A stretch of 64,000 nt of DNA from an uncultured Flavobacteriales bacterium (GCA_943788755.1 CALSRM010000003.1:1736001-1800000); one strand, 5' to 3'. Positions 28,294 to 37,982 are shown, counted from the stretch's first letter. Made by a program: numbers and translations. The notes: generated by a model from the letters alone, not told the origin.

Positions 28294-31200
28294 TTACTCT
28301 CTCTTCAGTTTTATTTGGTAGTCTTCTAGGTCCCCTTTAATTTGAATATTCACATATCGAATCCTTTTACCTTCCTCTGCATATATTATTTCGTCTTCTT
28401 CATCTGGGTTTACAGTTTCGCCTTTTTTCTTTCCAAACAATTTTGAAGCGCCTGCTTTAGTCACCATTTTCCACGGTACTCTTAAATAATATTCATAGCT
28501 GTAATCATTGTATTGTACGCCAGACATTTCGACAAAACCAAGGGAGGTGTTTATTTTCATATTTGGAATATTTAATACACCACCTTTCACGTCTATGTGG
28601 TTTTGAAGTGTATCAAATAAGATTTTGGATACGTTTTTATCAGCAAAATATTCTGCTAGGTATTCCATTGGCCCAAAGTTCTCCAGCTTACCAGAAAGAA
28701 CATTAAAGTCAAGGTGAATTTCACTATCATCGATTATCGGAACCAAGTCTTTGTGGATGTGAATTTTACCCCATAAATTACCACTTATTTTACCGTGAAG
28801 ATTTTCCGAGACTAAATAATCTTGGCCAAAATTTTCAAATTTAACGAGCAATTTATCCAGGTTAACTTCTGTTATTTTCATGTTCGGACTGAAGTAAATG
28901 AGGTCAGGGTTTGATCCATTAAAGTATCCATTCATTCTAATATTTCCGCCTGCAGCATCCAATGATAGTGTATCTAAATATATGTAATGATTCGGCTGAA
29001 TTCTAATAGACCCATCAAAGTTTTTTATTTTGTAAAGGTGGTAGTTTAAATCCTTAATGTTTAGGTCAACTTTTAAATTTGGAAAAGGATCTTTGTAGAT
29101 GTTGAATCCTTCTTCATGCTCCGCAGGAGAATTAGCATAGGAGGAATCTGGTTCCTCGTATTTAAATAGTTCATCAAAATCCAATTTAGAAGCTTTAATA
29201 CTGATGTGATTGTCTTGGTTTTTAAGAAGCGTATCGGTTCCTATACCTAGTTCTGCATTAATAACAAAGCTGCTCTTTCCTAAGGTGCCCTTAAAGTTCT
29301 CTACCAACAAATCATTGTTCTCAAAATGCAGTCTTCCTCCAAAATCTTCAAACCTTAAGTGGTGTATTTTCATCTTAGCTTCAAAGACATCAAAAGTTAC
29401 ATCTGTGGAATGAAGATTTTCTTTAAAATGTAAATCAGCAAAACCATGAATTTTTAATTCGTCAAACTCTTCATGTCGATAATCTTCTGGAACGAAGTTT
29501 TCTCCTCCATAAGAAAAAAGATCCTCTAATTGAAGCATTTGGGAAGTTAAGTTAAACTCAATCTTGGTGTCTCCTTGTGGGTGTTCTTGAAACCACATGT
29601 CATAATGAGTAAGTCCACCCGTAAAATGAAAATCACTTTTATCTATCAGGCCTGAAAAATCAATAAGTTTTAGATTGTCTTTTTCAACAATGAGGTCGGC
29701 ATGAAAATCGTGAAAATTGTGCGGGTAATGTTTTAATTGAGCATGAAAATCATCGATAAAAAACTCACCAATTGGGAGATTTGGGGACTCAGTAAAATCT
29801 CTTGCAGAACATTCGAAAGACAAACCTAAACTCATATTAGATAGAGATTCATTTATTCCCGCAATAGTGTCTCTTGTGGAGCTTGTTAATTCTAGAATGT
29901 CTAATTGACTTGATGAAATTTCAAGGTGCGTTAGAACGTCTTTGTTTGTATGATGCAAAATAGCAGGAAGATCATCTACCTTCCCTTTTATGTGCAAATC
30001 CGAGCTGCCAAAAAGTATATCGAAATATTCAATATGCGCTTCATGGCCATCCATAACAGCGTAAATATCAAGATCTTTTATTGGTAAGTGAAAATCCGGG
30101 AGTTCAAAACTAAGGTCGGTAACTTTTAATTCTGTGAAATAGGATTCGTTCAGTTTTTCAATACTCTTTTCAGGGTGCTCTAAGTCAATAATGTCATGAA
30201 AATTCATAGTTAATTCAACATCACCAGAAAGGTCTTTTAAATCTTCTAGATTTAAAAATTTAGCTAAAAAGTCCAGCTTAAAATCTGAAACTAATCGTAA
30301 GTTAATATCTGGCTCTAAGAAATTCACTACATTAAGATCTCCACTGAATACGCCTGCATCGGGGTTTACGGAAAAATCAGCGATAGAGAATTCCATGGAG
30401 GATAGATCTCTGTTATCTCCAGTCGAAAAATGCCCATTAAACTGAAGGTTGTCTAATTTTTTATCATTTGAAGCATTTTCGATAAAGGCTTCAGAACATC
30501 CGAATACGGCGTCAATAGCTGGAGTATGACCATTAATAGATTGTCCTAAAATGGAGCCGTTGAAGAACACTTTCCCTCTGTTATTATACGCTTTTAATGT
30601 AGGAGCTATTTCTTCAGGAGCAAATGCAATAAGTAAGTCGAAATTCGGCTTTTCTCCCTTAAAGTTGATGTCCAAAAACATATTATTTGCAAAGTCAATA
30701 TTCCCCTCCATGTTAAATACGGAACCTTCAAGTGCAATTTCAGATGGAACAATTTTCAGGATTTCTTTTTCGGCGATATAATCTATTTCTGTATGTACAT
30801 CAAGGTGCTTGTCATGAATGAAAGTTGTATCTCCATTATCGATATAGGTAATAATAAACTTAGAATCCAAAAACATTTGAACATCATCGTCTACAGTTTT
30901 GAAATTCGATTGTGCCTCGTTGATAAATAAATCAAAGTACATTCCATTCGATTCATTTAGCTTGTTGACGTCAATATCTGTAAGATTTATTGATTTTAAA
31001 TTTAAATGAAATTCCTCTGTTGGGTCTTCAATTTCCTTTGTGGTGGATAAAGCTTCGGCAATGTTAAAACTCCCATCTTTATGCTGCACCAAATTGATTG
31101 ATCCTTGATTTAGCAATATTGACTTAATTTCCATATTTCCAGACAATATATCCCAAACGTTAAAGCCAATATATAAATCATGTATGTCAAAAATGTGAAC

Positions 31201-31470
31201 CCCTTTTTTTGTTTCATCCTCATAGAGAGTCAAGTTTTCTAAATCAATAGACATGTGCGGAAAATTTTCGAAAGGAGAAATATGACTTTCTCCAATTTCA
31301 AAGTGACCTTCAAAGTCCTCATTCAAGGTGTGCAAAAGTTCTTGAACAACCTGATCTTGTTTCCAATAGAGTATCGAAATAAGAACAGTTGAGAGTATTA
31401 AAGGAATTAGAATTAAAATTGAAATGCTTCTAATCCAAAATCTTCGTTTTTTTAAAAAATTTAGTTTCAT
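28294..31470 (-). CDS. AsmA-like inner membrane protein
   Basis: 1058 residues. A basic N-terminus and one membrane span (about 10-33) are followed by a long series of beta strands with repeated LD/LNL patterns ('FHLNLKSINLTDIDVNKLNE', 'VNLDKLLVKFENF'), and an AsmA_2-type C-terminal region. AsmA/TamB/YhdP-type proteins bridge inner and outer membranes and are linked to lipid transport. A clean single gene with intergenic DNA on both sides. Confidence 0.85.
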   Translation of the reverse strand: MKLNFLKKRRFWIRSISILILIPLILSTVLISILYWKQDQVVQELLHTLNEDFEGHFEIGESHISPFENFPHMSIDLENLTLYEDETKKGVHIFDIHDLYIGFNVWDILSGNMEIKSILLNQGSINLVQHKDGSFNIAEALSTTKEIEDPTEEFHLNLKSINLTDIDVNKLNESNGMYFDLFINEAQSNFKTVDDDVQMFLDSKFIITYIDNGDTTFIHDKHLDVHTEIDYIAEKEILKIVPSEIALEGSVFNMEGNIDFANNMFLDINFKGEKPNFDLLIAFAPEEIAPTLKAYNNRGKVFFNGSILGQSINGHTPAIDAVFGCSEAFIENASNDKKLDNLQFNGHFSTGDNRDLSSMEFSIADFSVNPDAGVFSGDLNVVNFLEPDINLRLVSDFKLDFLAKFLNLEDLKDLSGDVELTMNFHDIIDLEHPEKSIEKLNESYFTELKVTDLSFELPDFHLPIKDLDIYAVMDGHEAHIEYFDILFGSSDLHIKGKVDDLPAILHHTNKDVLTHLEISSSQLDILELTSSTRDTIAGINESLSNMSLGLSFECSARDFTESPNLPIGEFFIDDFHAQLKHYPHNFHDFHADLIVEKDNLKLIDFSGLIDKSDFHFTGGLTHYDMWFQEHPQGDTKIEFNLTSQMLQLEDLFSYGGENFVPEDYRHEEFDELKIHGFADLHFKENLHSTDVTFDVFEAKMKIHHLRFEDFGGRLHFENNDLLVENFKGTLGKSSFVINAELGIGTDTLLKNQDNHISIKASKLDFDELFKYEEPDSSYANSPAEHEEGFNIYKDPFPNLKVDLNIKDLNYHLYKIKNFDGSIRIQPNHYIYLDTLSLDAAGGNIRMNGYFNGSNPDLIYFSPNMKITEVNLDKLLVKFENFGQDYLVSENLHGKISGNLWGKIHIHKDLVPIIDDSEIHLDFNVLSGKLENFGPMEYLAEYFADKNVSKILFDTLQNHIDVKGGVLNIPNMKINTSLGFVEMSGVQYNDYSYEYYLRVPWKMVTKAGASKLFGKKKGETVNPDEEDEIIYAEEGKRIRYVNIQIKGDLEDYQIKLKRE

Positions 31471-31747
31471 TATTACTAATATAAAAACTAATAAGCAATT
31501 AACTAAAAAGGATTATAAGAATTGATATTTTCAATGTTGGTTTCTGAGCCAATAAAAGTAGATAACAATCAGCTTTATTCTATTTCTTGTCAATGTTAAG
31601 CTGTTTTCAGCCAATTCAGCACAACGCTTCGGCTAAATATACGATTTAGGCACGAAATCGGTTTAGGTTAGGTTCCCAACGTTGCTTTTATTCTTTGCTT
31701 ATTTTTCATACAAATTGCTTTCCGCTGGGTTGACCAACCTATAGTTA
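31471..31747. other. 277-base gap, no gene seen
   Basis: No ORF and no clear terminator. Stretches such as 'cacaacgcttcggctaaata' (31620-31639) look like a decayed dispersed repeat; see findings. Confidence 0.4.
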
Positions 31748-32929
31748 TTATTGCTTCAAAATCATTTTAGTGAAAGATTTATTAGCTTGAGTAAGGCTTA
31801 CCCAATATGCTCCTACTGGCAAAAAAGATATATCAATAATTGAGTTTTCTTCAAGTTCAGATAGTATAATTTTACCAGAGACATCTGAAATTTTAACATT
31901 TTCAACCTTACGGTCTGAGTCAATGATTATAAGATTATGACAGGGGTTTGGGTAAATAAGTATGTTTTCATTTGTAACAGATATTTCAGTAATATCAACA
32001 GCAGTTATCCCATTGACTTCTATTGTGAAAATTTCTTCTGTGGAAGATTGATATGCAAAATTAATGTTTCCATTATTTACATTAATGGCTATTAGACTAT
32101 CACTGCCAACAAAGTCACCCACAGTTATGAAATGGTTGTTTTGATTATCAAAAGCTGTTGCCTCCGGATTATAGTCATTCAATTCGGATGGCAAATATGT
32201 TTTAACGATACTTTCTGTACCAAGAGACATGTCAAATTCTACGAGATTTAAGTTTCCTCCACCAACTGGACGAGTTAGTGAATAGGTTTTTGAGCCATTT
32301 TGTTCTAAGGCAAAAATTTCTTCTGTGGAAGATTGATATGCAAAATCAATGTTTCCATTATTTACATTAATGGCTATTAGACTATCACTGCCAACAAAGT
32401 CACCCACAGTTATGAAATGGTTGTTTTGATTATCAAAAGCTGTTGCCTCAGGATTATAGTCATTCAATTCGGATGGTAAATATGTTTTAACGATACTTTC
32501 TGTGCCAAGAGACATGTCAAATTCTACGAGATTTAAGTTTCCTCCACCAACTGGACGAGTTAGTGAATAGGTTTTTGAGCCATTTTGTTCTAAGGCAAAA
32601 ATTTCTTCTGTGGAAGATTGATATGCAAAATCAATGTTTCCATTATTTACATTAATGGCTATTAGACTATCACTGCCACCAAAGTCTCCCACAGTAATAA
32701 AATGATTGTTTTGATTATCAAAAGTTGTTGCCTCAGGATTATAGTCATTCAATTCGGATGGTAAATATGTTTTAATGATAGTTTCTGTGCCAAGAGATGT
32801 GTTAAACTCTATTAGATTTAAGTCCCCCCCACCAATTGGGCGAGTTAATGAATAGGTTAAATTAGTTTGTGCAGATACTCCAAAATTTAGAATAACGACA
32901 CAAAGTAATGTAAGTATTCTTTTTTTCAT
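31748..32929 (-). CDS. Secreted repeat protein with T9SS sorting domain
   Basis: 393 residues. Signal peptide (cut near residue 20), then three tandem 95-residue units (25-119, 120-214, 215-309), each with 'TYSLTRPVGGGNLNLVEF', 'NHFITVGDF' and 'NGNIDFAYQSS', which look like beta-propeller or SMP30-like blades. The last 75 residues are a type A T9SS C-terminal domain: 'ILIYPNPCHNLI', 'KISDVSGKII', 'FLPVGAYWVSL', ending KMILKQ. Likely exported by T9SS and surface-bound or released. Three units alone would not close a propeller. Confidence 0.85.
   Translation of the reverse strand: MKKRILTLLCVVILNFGVSAQTNLTYSLTRPIGGGDLNLIEFNTSLGTETIIKTYLPSELNDYNPEATTFDNQNNHFITVGDFGGSDSLIAINVNNGNIDFAYQSSTEEIFALEQNGSKTYSLTRPVGGGNLNLVEFDMSLGTESIVKTYLPSELNDYNPEATAFDNQNNHFITVGDFVGSDSLIAINVNNGNIDFAYQSSTEEIFALEQNGSKTYSLTRPVGGGNLNLVEFDMSLGTESIVKTYLPSELNDYNPEATAFDNQNNHFITVGDFVGSDSLIAINVNNGNINFAYQSSTEEIFTIEVNGITAVDITEISVTNENILIYPNPCHNLIIIDSDRKVENVKISDVSGKIILSELEENSIIDISFLPVGAYWVSLTQANKSFTKMILKQ
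32003..32857 (-). repeat. Three tandem 285-base repeats inside the T9SS protein gene
   Basis: Unit length is 285 bases (95 codons), in frame. The second and third units (read from the start codon) differ by only a few bases over most of their length, while the first is more diverged. Example: 'gagttagtgaataggttttt' recurs 285 bases apart near 32271 and 32556. Confidence 0.9.
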
Positions 32930-33026
32930 GTTTCTGTATTTTAATATATGCCAAGAACTAGATAAAACACATATGCGTGTTATCCATACTATGTCTTTTC
33001 CGTAAATGTATAGAATAAATTGGTTT

Positions 33027-33233
33027 TTATTCTAAAATCACCCTTTTGACTCTTCCAACTTCACCAGTTTCTAATTTAACTTTTATTCCATGTGGATGAT
33101 TGGGAGATTTTGTAAGGATTCGCTCAACATGTCCATCTGTTAATTCACCACTACGTTGATGGTGTTTTTGAACGATTTCAACATAACCGCCTATTTCTAT
33201 ATTTTCACGAATTGATCCGTCTGTATTACTCAT
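33027..33233 (-). CDS. YwbE family protein
   Basis: 68 residues, the whole of the YwbE/DUF2196 family: 'IGGYVEIVQKHHQRSGELTDGHV', 'TKSPNHPHGIKVKLETG' and 'GRVKRVI'. A small beta-barrel-like protein of unknown function, widespread in bacteria. The start overlaps the end of the upstream transglutaminase-like gene by 8 bases, so it is the last gene of a three-gene unit. Confidence 0.92.
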   Translation of the reverse strand: MSNTDGSIRENIEIGGYVEIVQKHHQRSGELTDGHVERILTKSPNHPHGIKVKLETGEVGRVKRVILE

Positions 33234-35235
33234 TTTCTATTTTTATTTCTTTTAGCAAATCTTTATTGTATTTCTTTTCTTGGTTCAGTTTAGCTTTAAC
33301 CGTTTTTTCTTCTTTACCGATTTTTTGAATTTTGTGCAACTGAGTTTTATACAATCCCTTTTCATAATGAATGTCAGCCTTGAATCTATGGTGTTCTTTA
33401 CCAGTTTCCGCTAAAGACTCTTTCATTGCAAAATTTATATGTACTCTATATTCTTTAAACCAAGCTATAAAAGAATTATCTCGTTCTTGAATGCGTGCCA
33501 TAATTTCACCTAAATTTGAAAGACGGTGTAATGAGATTTCATTGAGCGTTTCCAATTCAGTAATGTAGTTTTCTATTGAACCGTTGCTGTATATTGTTTT
33601 CAATAGGGTATAAGCTTCCTTTTTAATTTGATTAATTGTATTCAATTCTTTTTTATAATTTGAAAGTGTTTGTTTCTGGAGCCAGATAAATTTTTTCAGC
33701 AAAGAATCAGACAATTTTATATGGTGAAGGTGAAGTTCATTTAAGCTATTTCTACACGAGAAATAGGCCGAATCTAGATTGTGATCGTATCTCTCAACAA
33801 TTAACTTAGCCTTTTTTCCCAAGGCCGTTTCTTGAATTAAGGAGTCAATAATGTTCTTTTTTAACGAGGTGAAATCTTCTTTAAGCTGTTCATCAAATTC
33901 ATTTTCTAAACTGTCCAATTTCACTTTAATAACGGGGGTGTTAGAGAAAAATGTTTCGATGGTTTTTATTGACTGATTATAGACTTTGTCAGAAACAGGT
34001 TTTGTTTCCTTGAAGCTGGGAGTCCATTCTTCGTATTTCCTTATTTTATGCTGATGCGCGGCAGATTTTTCTTTTATCTGTTTGGCTTCATTCTTAAATT
34101 GCCTTGATAATTGAACAGTTTTATCTTGAATTACCGAAAGTTTGTTCTGTCGTTTCCTATTCTCACTCGTTACAATTTTATTCCTCGTTTTATGCACTTT
34201 TATATTCGATGCATATATCTTTTTTTCTATTTGATTAGCATTTTTTAAATGAGATTTTGCTGCGTTCAGTTTTGAAAATAAAGAATCAATTTCGATTAAT
34301 CGATCTGTATACTGGTATTCTTCATAAATCGGTTTTTGTTTAAACAGACTAATGGACTTATTTACAAAATTTACTTCTCCATTTGCTAGAGCAACAAAAT
34401 TGGTGTCATTGTGTTGATTTCCATCTATACCTTCAACCAAATCAGGGTGAACTGAAAACACATAGTCATCAATTTTCTTGTTATAGTCGTATTCATATTC
34501 TCCAGAAGAAGAATTAATATGCGCTTTTCGCTCCCACAATTTCTTTCTGTAAATATTTGATGAAATAGTATCTTCCGATAATTGCCACATAGGCATTAAC
34601 GGAAAATGAGTCTCCATCATTTCTTGGTTTTTTAAATAATAATCTCGGGAAGGTTTGTGTACAAATTTTGATTTTTTTTTAATAAAATAAAAACGTTTAA
34701 TACCTCCTGGGTAAGGCATCACAATGTTTTTTTCAATAAATTTTTTCACGGAGTATTTTTTCTTCTGCATACAACCCGCATCAAATGTGACATCTATTAC
34801 AAACCAACTCCCATTAGTTTTAACAGCATTCCATGAATGATTGCTGATTTCATATGCTTTTGGATTGTAATTGGCAGAATATTTTGGGCTAACGTTGCCT
34901 CTTACTATTTCGCTCTCAATCTTGGCGAATTTGCACATTTCATCAAACAGTATTGCATATGCATTTGCAGGACCTTTTCTTTTTAGTAGTGCTTTTCTAG
35001 CTGTGTTATAATGTGTTTCGCGGGGTTTTGAATTCTTCCACTTGAGGTTGTGTGTAATCCATTCATGTATGGCTAAAACTTTATCTTCTTCAGTAGACAT
35101 GTCTTTAGTCACGTTGGCTGTTAGTTTGGCAATGTTACCGCGGTTGAAGAAGTACTTTTCTGTGTTTTGAGAAACAGCCTCTAACCCGAATAAACAGAAG
35201 AGTAGTAGAAGATGTATTTTAATTGGTGTGGTCAT
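33226..35235 (-). CDS. Transglutaminase-like protein without catalytic Cys, with coiled coil
   Basis: 669 residues from ATG 35235 (a TTG nine codons upstream is less likely). Signal peptide (MTTPIKIHLLLLFCLFGLEAVS), transglutaminase-like domain at about 30-160, then a long charged helical region (about 300-660). In active members the motif is GxCxxYA; here it reads GPANAYA (88-94), with Ala90 in place of Cys. His133 (SNHSWNAV) and Asp148 (VIDVTFD) are kept. Similar inactive domains serve in binding (for example Cyk3). Secreted or periplasmic; partner unknown. Downstream of HMG-CoA reductase in the same direction. Confidence 0.8.
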   Translation of the reverse strand: MTTPIKIHLLLLFCLFGLEAVSQNTEKYFFNRGNIAKLTANVTKDMSTEEDKVLAIHEWITHNLKWKNSKPRETHYNTARKALLKRKGPANAYAILFDEMCKFAKIESEIVRGNVSPKYSANYNPKAYEISNHSWNAVKTNGSWFVIDVTFDAGCMQKKKYSVKKFIEKNIVMPYPGGIKRFYFIKKKSKFVHKPSRDYYLKNQEMMETHFPLMPMWQLSEDTISSNIYRKKLWERKAHINSSSGEYEYDYNKKIDDYVFSVHPDLVEGIDGNQHNDTNFVALANGEVNFVNKSISLFKQKPIYEEYQYTDRLIEIDSLFSKLNAAKSHLKNANQIEKKIYASNIKVHKTRNKIVTSENRKRQNKLSVIQDKTVQLSRQFKNEAKQIKEKSAAHQHKIRKYEEWTPSFKETKPVSDKVYNQSIKTIETFFSNTPVIKVKLDSLENEFDEQLKEDFTSLKKNIIDSLIQETALGKKAKLIVERYDHNLDSAYFSCRNSLNELHLHHIKLSDSLLKKFIWLQKQTLSNYKKELNTINQIKKEAYTLLKTIYSNGSIENYITELETLNEISLHRLSNLGEIMARIQERDNSFIAWFKEYRVHINFAMKESLAETGKEHHRFKADIHYEKGLYKTQLHKIQKIGKEEKTVKAKLNQEKKYNKDLLKEIKIENE

Positions 35236-35274
35236 TTGTAAGTGGAACAAAAGAACAACCAAAAAGTTACAATT

Positions 35275-36624
35275 TTACTTTCCAATAGAAATATCTTTAT
35301 TTTCAATACCTCTTATTCTACAAAATTCATCAACAACTCCTTTGTGCGTAACCGTTTTGGTTTTAAATAGCTCAACAATTTGTTTCTTTTCGGCATCAGT
35401 AGCCTCTAATTGATTTAGAATATTCAACAAGTGCATTTTCATATGCCCTTTTTGTATTCCTGTAGTAACCAACGATCGAATAGCTCCAAAATTTTGCGCT
35501 AATCCTGCAGTAGCAGTTATCATCATTAATTCTTCTGCATTCGGATTTCCCAATAGCTTGTGTGAGAATTTCACAATAGGATGTAGCTTGGTAAGTCCTC
35601 CAACGGTTCCTAATGCCATTGGTATTTCTATCCAAAACCGGAATATTCCATTTTCTACAGATACGTGCGTTAAGCTTTTGTATTGTCCATCTTTTGCGGC
35701 GTAGGTATGCCCACAAGCTTCAACAGCTCTAAAATCATTTCCCGTAGCTAATACGACTGAATCTATCCCGTTAAAAATACCTTTGTTGTGTGTGGTTGCT
35801 CTATAAGGCTCTATTGTAGCAACATGAATCGCCTGCACAAACTTCTCTATAAATACTTCAGGAGACATATCTGTTCCTTCTGTTAATTCTTCTACTTTGC
35901 AACTTACTTCACTTCTAACTAAGCACTCCGGAGTATAGTTAGAAAGAATACACATTATTACTTGAATTTTTTTCTCTTCATCCCTAAGAATAGCGTCATT
36001 CTCTATTTCAGTGGTTAATGTTTTCGAAAATTCTTCCAAAAGGCTATTTATAAAATTCGCACCCATAGAGTCACAGGTCTCAAATTTTGCCATTAGCTGG
36101 TAGTAATTTGGTTCTAGGTCACATTTATTAACCAGTTGGATGTCTAATATCCCGCCACCACGAGTCCGCATGTTTGCAGTAAGGTTTTCTGTATTTTGAA
36201 AGAACTTATCTTTTACACGGTTAAAGAAATCAAGTAACCTTTCGTATTCTCCATACCAAGCAAAATGTACATGTCCGACTTTAGTTGTAGAAATAACTTC
36301 AGCTTTGAATCCACCTCTATTTAGCCAAAAAGATGCAGATTTTGCCGCCGCTGCGACAACAGAGCTTTCTTCAATAGCCATTGGAATACAGTAAATTGTA
36401 TCATTAATCATAAAGTTGGGAGCAACTCCAAAAGGTAGGTAAAAATTTGTCAACGTATTTTCGATAAACTCATCGTGTAACTTCTGAGTTTTTGTATCGT
36501 TGTGCCAATAAGATTTTAGTAATTCAATAGAAGCATCATCTCCTTCTAAATACTCCTTGGTTAACCACTCAATTTTAGCTTCTTTCGATAGCTTGCTAAA
36601 TCCTTTTATTGTCTTATTCTCCAC
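35275..36624 (-). CDS. Hydroxymethylglutaryl-CoA reductase, class II
   Basis: 449 residues. Class II (Pseudomonas mevalonii-like) start 'GFSKLSKEAKIEWL'; 'PMAIEESSVVAAAAKSA' with the catalytic Glu near 85; 'TTHNKGIFNGID' with the catalytic Lys; 'ATGNDFRAVEACGH' with the catalytic Asp. In Flavobacteriales such enzymes feed the mevalonate pathway to isoprenoids rather than mevalonate breakdown. It is first in a unit with the transglutaminase-like gene and ywbE, with 39 bases between. TATATTTG, a -7 box, lies at 36645-36652. Confidence 0.93.
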   Translation of the reverse strand: MENKTIKGFSKLSKEAKIEWLTKEYLEGDDASIELLKSYWHNDTKTQKLHDEFIENTLTNFYLPFGVAPNFMINDTIYCIPMAIEESSVVAAAAKSASFWLNRGGFKAEVISTTKVGHVHFAWYGEYERLLDFFNRVKDKFFQNTENLTANMRTRGGGILDIQLVNKCDLEPNYYQLMAKFETCDSMGANFINSLLEEFSKTLTTEIENDAILRDEEKKIQVIMCILSNYTPECLVRSEVSCKVEELTEGTDMSPEVFIEKFVQAIHVATIEPYRATTHNKGIFNGIDSVVLATGNDFRAVEACGHTYAAKDGQYKSLTHVSVENGIFRFWIEIPMALGTVGGLTKLHPIVKFSHKLLGNPNAEELMMITATAGLAQNFGAIRSLVTTGIQKGHMKMHLLNILNQLEATDAEKKQIVELFKTKTVTHKGVVDEFCRIRGIENKDISIGK

Positions 36625-36644
36625 AATTAAATATTTTCGTTATG

Positions 36645-36652
36645 CAAATATA
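36645..36652 (-). promoter_or_regulatory. HMG-CoA reductase -7 box
   Basis: Minus-strand TATATTTG, a perfect TAnnTTTG, 20 bases before the ATG. No clear -33 box. Confidence 0.5.
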
Positions 36653-36788
36653 AAGCGTTCTTTTTCTAATAAAGAACATTAAGTTGAATAACCTTATGCA
36701 GAGAAATAAAGTATTGTTGATTTTTTGTAGTTTGTTAAGAGAAATTGATTTGTTTAAAAATATGTTAAACTTTCACTATTAAAATGGT

Positions 36789-36977
36789 TTAATTTAAATA
36801 AACTGGCATGCTATTAATATGAGTTATAGCGTTTATAGATTCATTATTTTTAACTCGGTTTATAATTCCATTGATAATTTTGTCCAATTGATTTTCGGAA
36901 CAAGAATTCACTTGGCCCTTTTCATCGAATAAGGACCAAAAACTTAAAATAAACGCTATTTTTTCAATTCTTGTCAT
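36789..36977 (-). CDS. Small hypothetical protein, 62 aa
   Basis: From ATG 36977 (MTRIEKIAFILSFWSLFDE). A longer version from 37025 starts in a non-coding-looking stretch. No family recognised; the sequence is balanced and could be a small soluble helical protein. It stands alone between HMG-CoA reductase and plsC, so coding status is not certain. Confidence 0.45.
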   Translation of the reverse strand: MTRIEKIAFILSFWSLFDEKGQVNSCSENQLDKIINGIINRVKNNESINAITHINSMPVYLN

Positions 36978-37090
36978 GTTGTTTGATATTATTATACGTA
37001 AAATGAATAGAAAAGATTGTGCCAATTATTAAATGGGCAGTTTTTAGGTATAAATGAGCCTTATTTAATGTTATTCGTAATTTTAGGAAA

Positions 37091-37201
37091 ATGAGGAAGC
37101 TAAAAGATTATTGGAAAAAGTATAATTCATTCTTTGTTGATGTCTGGCAATATCTCATTATTATTATTTTGTTTGCTTTGGCAGCTATATTCTTTTTATA
37201 A
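37091..37201 (+). CDS. Possible single-span membrane peptide, 36 aa
   Basis: ATG 37091 to TAA 37199-37201. Basic, aromatic N-terminus (MRKLKDYWKKYNSFFVD), then one hydrophobic span (WQYLIIIILFALAAIFFL) to the end. A TAATTTTA box, close to TAnnTTTG, lies about 20 bases upstream. It fits between the divergent/convergent neighbours and follows the positive-inside rule. Too short to classify. Confidence 0.5.
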   Translation: MRKLKDYWKKYNSFFVDVWQYLIIIILFALAAIFFL

Positions 37202-37212
37202 CTAACAAAAAG

Positions 37213-37923
37213 TTAAATGTCTTTGTATAGTTTTTCCACAATTTCTTTGGTGTAATTTGCAAATTCTTCAGCTTTCTTATCAGCGAATGAACTAGTTTTT
37301 ATTGGCTTACCTATATTAATATAAACTTTTCCTGGGCGAAATTTTAAACCTCCCGGCTTGTGCAATACTTCACTTCCTTTTATTGCAATTGGAATAATAT
37401 CTACTTGAGCGCTATGTGCAATAACAAATGTTCCTTTTCTAAACCTTTCTATTTTGCGAGACCTGGATCTTTTTCCTTCTGGAAAGGCAATTACATTTTT
37501 TCCAGATTTAATTAGTTGACCAGCAACTTTCATGCTTTCTAATGCTTTTATTCTGTTTTTTCTGTCAACAAAAATCATTCCCATAGCAGCTATACACCAT
37601 CCGAATAGAGGGATTTTCTTGAGCTCCTTTTTTGCTATAAAATGTAGGCTTACGGAGGTAATTGCAAATAATATTGGGATGTCAAAATTTGACATATGAT
37701 TAGAAGTATAAATGTATGTTTTGCTTGGGTCAATATTTTCTTTACCCTTTACAATTAATTTTCCTCCGACTAGTAGCAGTAAGATAGGTCCCCAAATTTT
37801 TCTACCTACCCAATACGAAGCCTTTGGGAAACCAAAAAGTGCAGGGATCAAAGCCAAAATAGTACACAAAAGTGTATGTGTAATTATTAGTATTGATTGA
37901 ATGATATTTATTATAAACCACAT
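37213..37923 (-). CDS. 1-acyl-sn-glycerol-3-phosphate acyltransferase (PlsC family)
   Basis: 236 residues from ATG 37923. One or two N-terminal spans, then NHMSNFD (His76 and Asp81, the HX4D catalytic motif), 'FVDRKNR' and FPEGKRS (147-153). The enzyme adds a second acyl chain to lysophosphatidic acid or a related acceptor at the inner membrane. It lies 60 bases after the alpha-oxoamine synthase gene, with a terminator between. Confidence 0.92.
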   Translation of the reverse strand: MWFIINIIQSILIITHTLLCTILALIPALFGFPKASYWVGRKIWGPILLLLVGGKLIVKGKENIDPSKTYIYTSNHMSNFDIPILFAITSVSLHFIAKKELKKIPLFGWCIAAMGMIFVDRKNRIKALESMKVAGQLIKSGKNVIAFPEGKRSRSRKIERFRKGTFVIAHSAQVDIIPIAIKGSEVLHKPGGLKFRPGKVYINIGKPIKTSSFADKKAEEFANYTKEIVEKLYKDI

Positions 37924-37933
37924 GTCTGGAAAC

Positions 37934-37963
37934 AAAAAAACCTTGTATTACCAAGGTTTTTTT
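37934..37963 (-). terminator. Terminator after the alpha-oxoamine synthase gene
   Basis: Stem aaaaaaaccttg/caaggttttttt with a 6-base loop, between the oxoamine synthase stop and the plsC start on the minus strand. Confidence 0.8.
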
Positions 37964-37982
37964 GAGTTTTTATGTTTTTGAA

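Noticed and set aside
35396-35716. 106-codon ORF inside the HMG-CoA reductase gene, other frame
   Set aside because: It is a shadow of a gene with clear catalytic motifs; its own sequence is rich in Cys, Arg and Trp with no family likeness.
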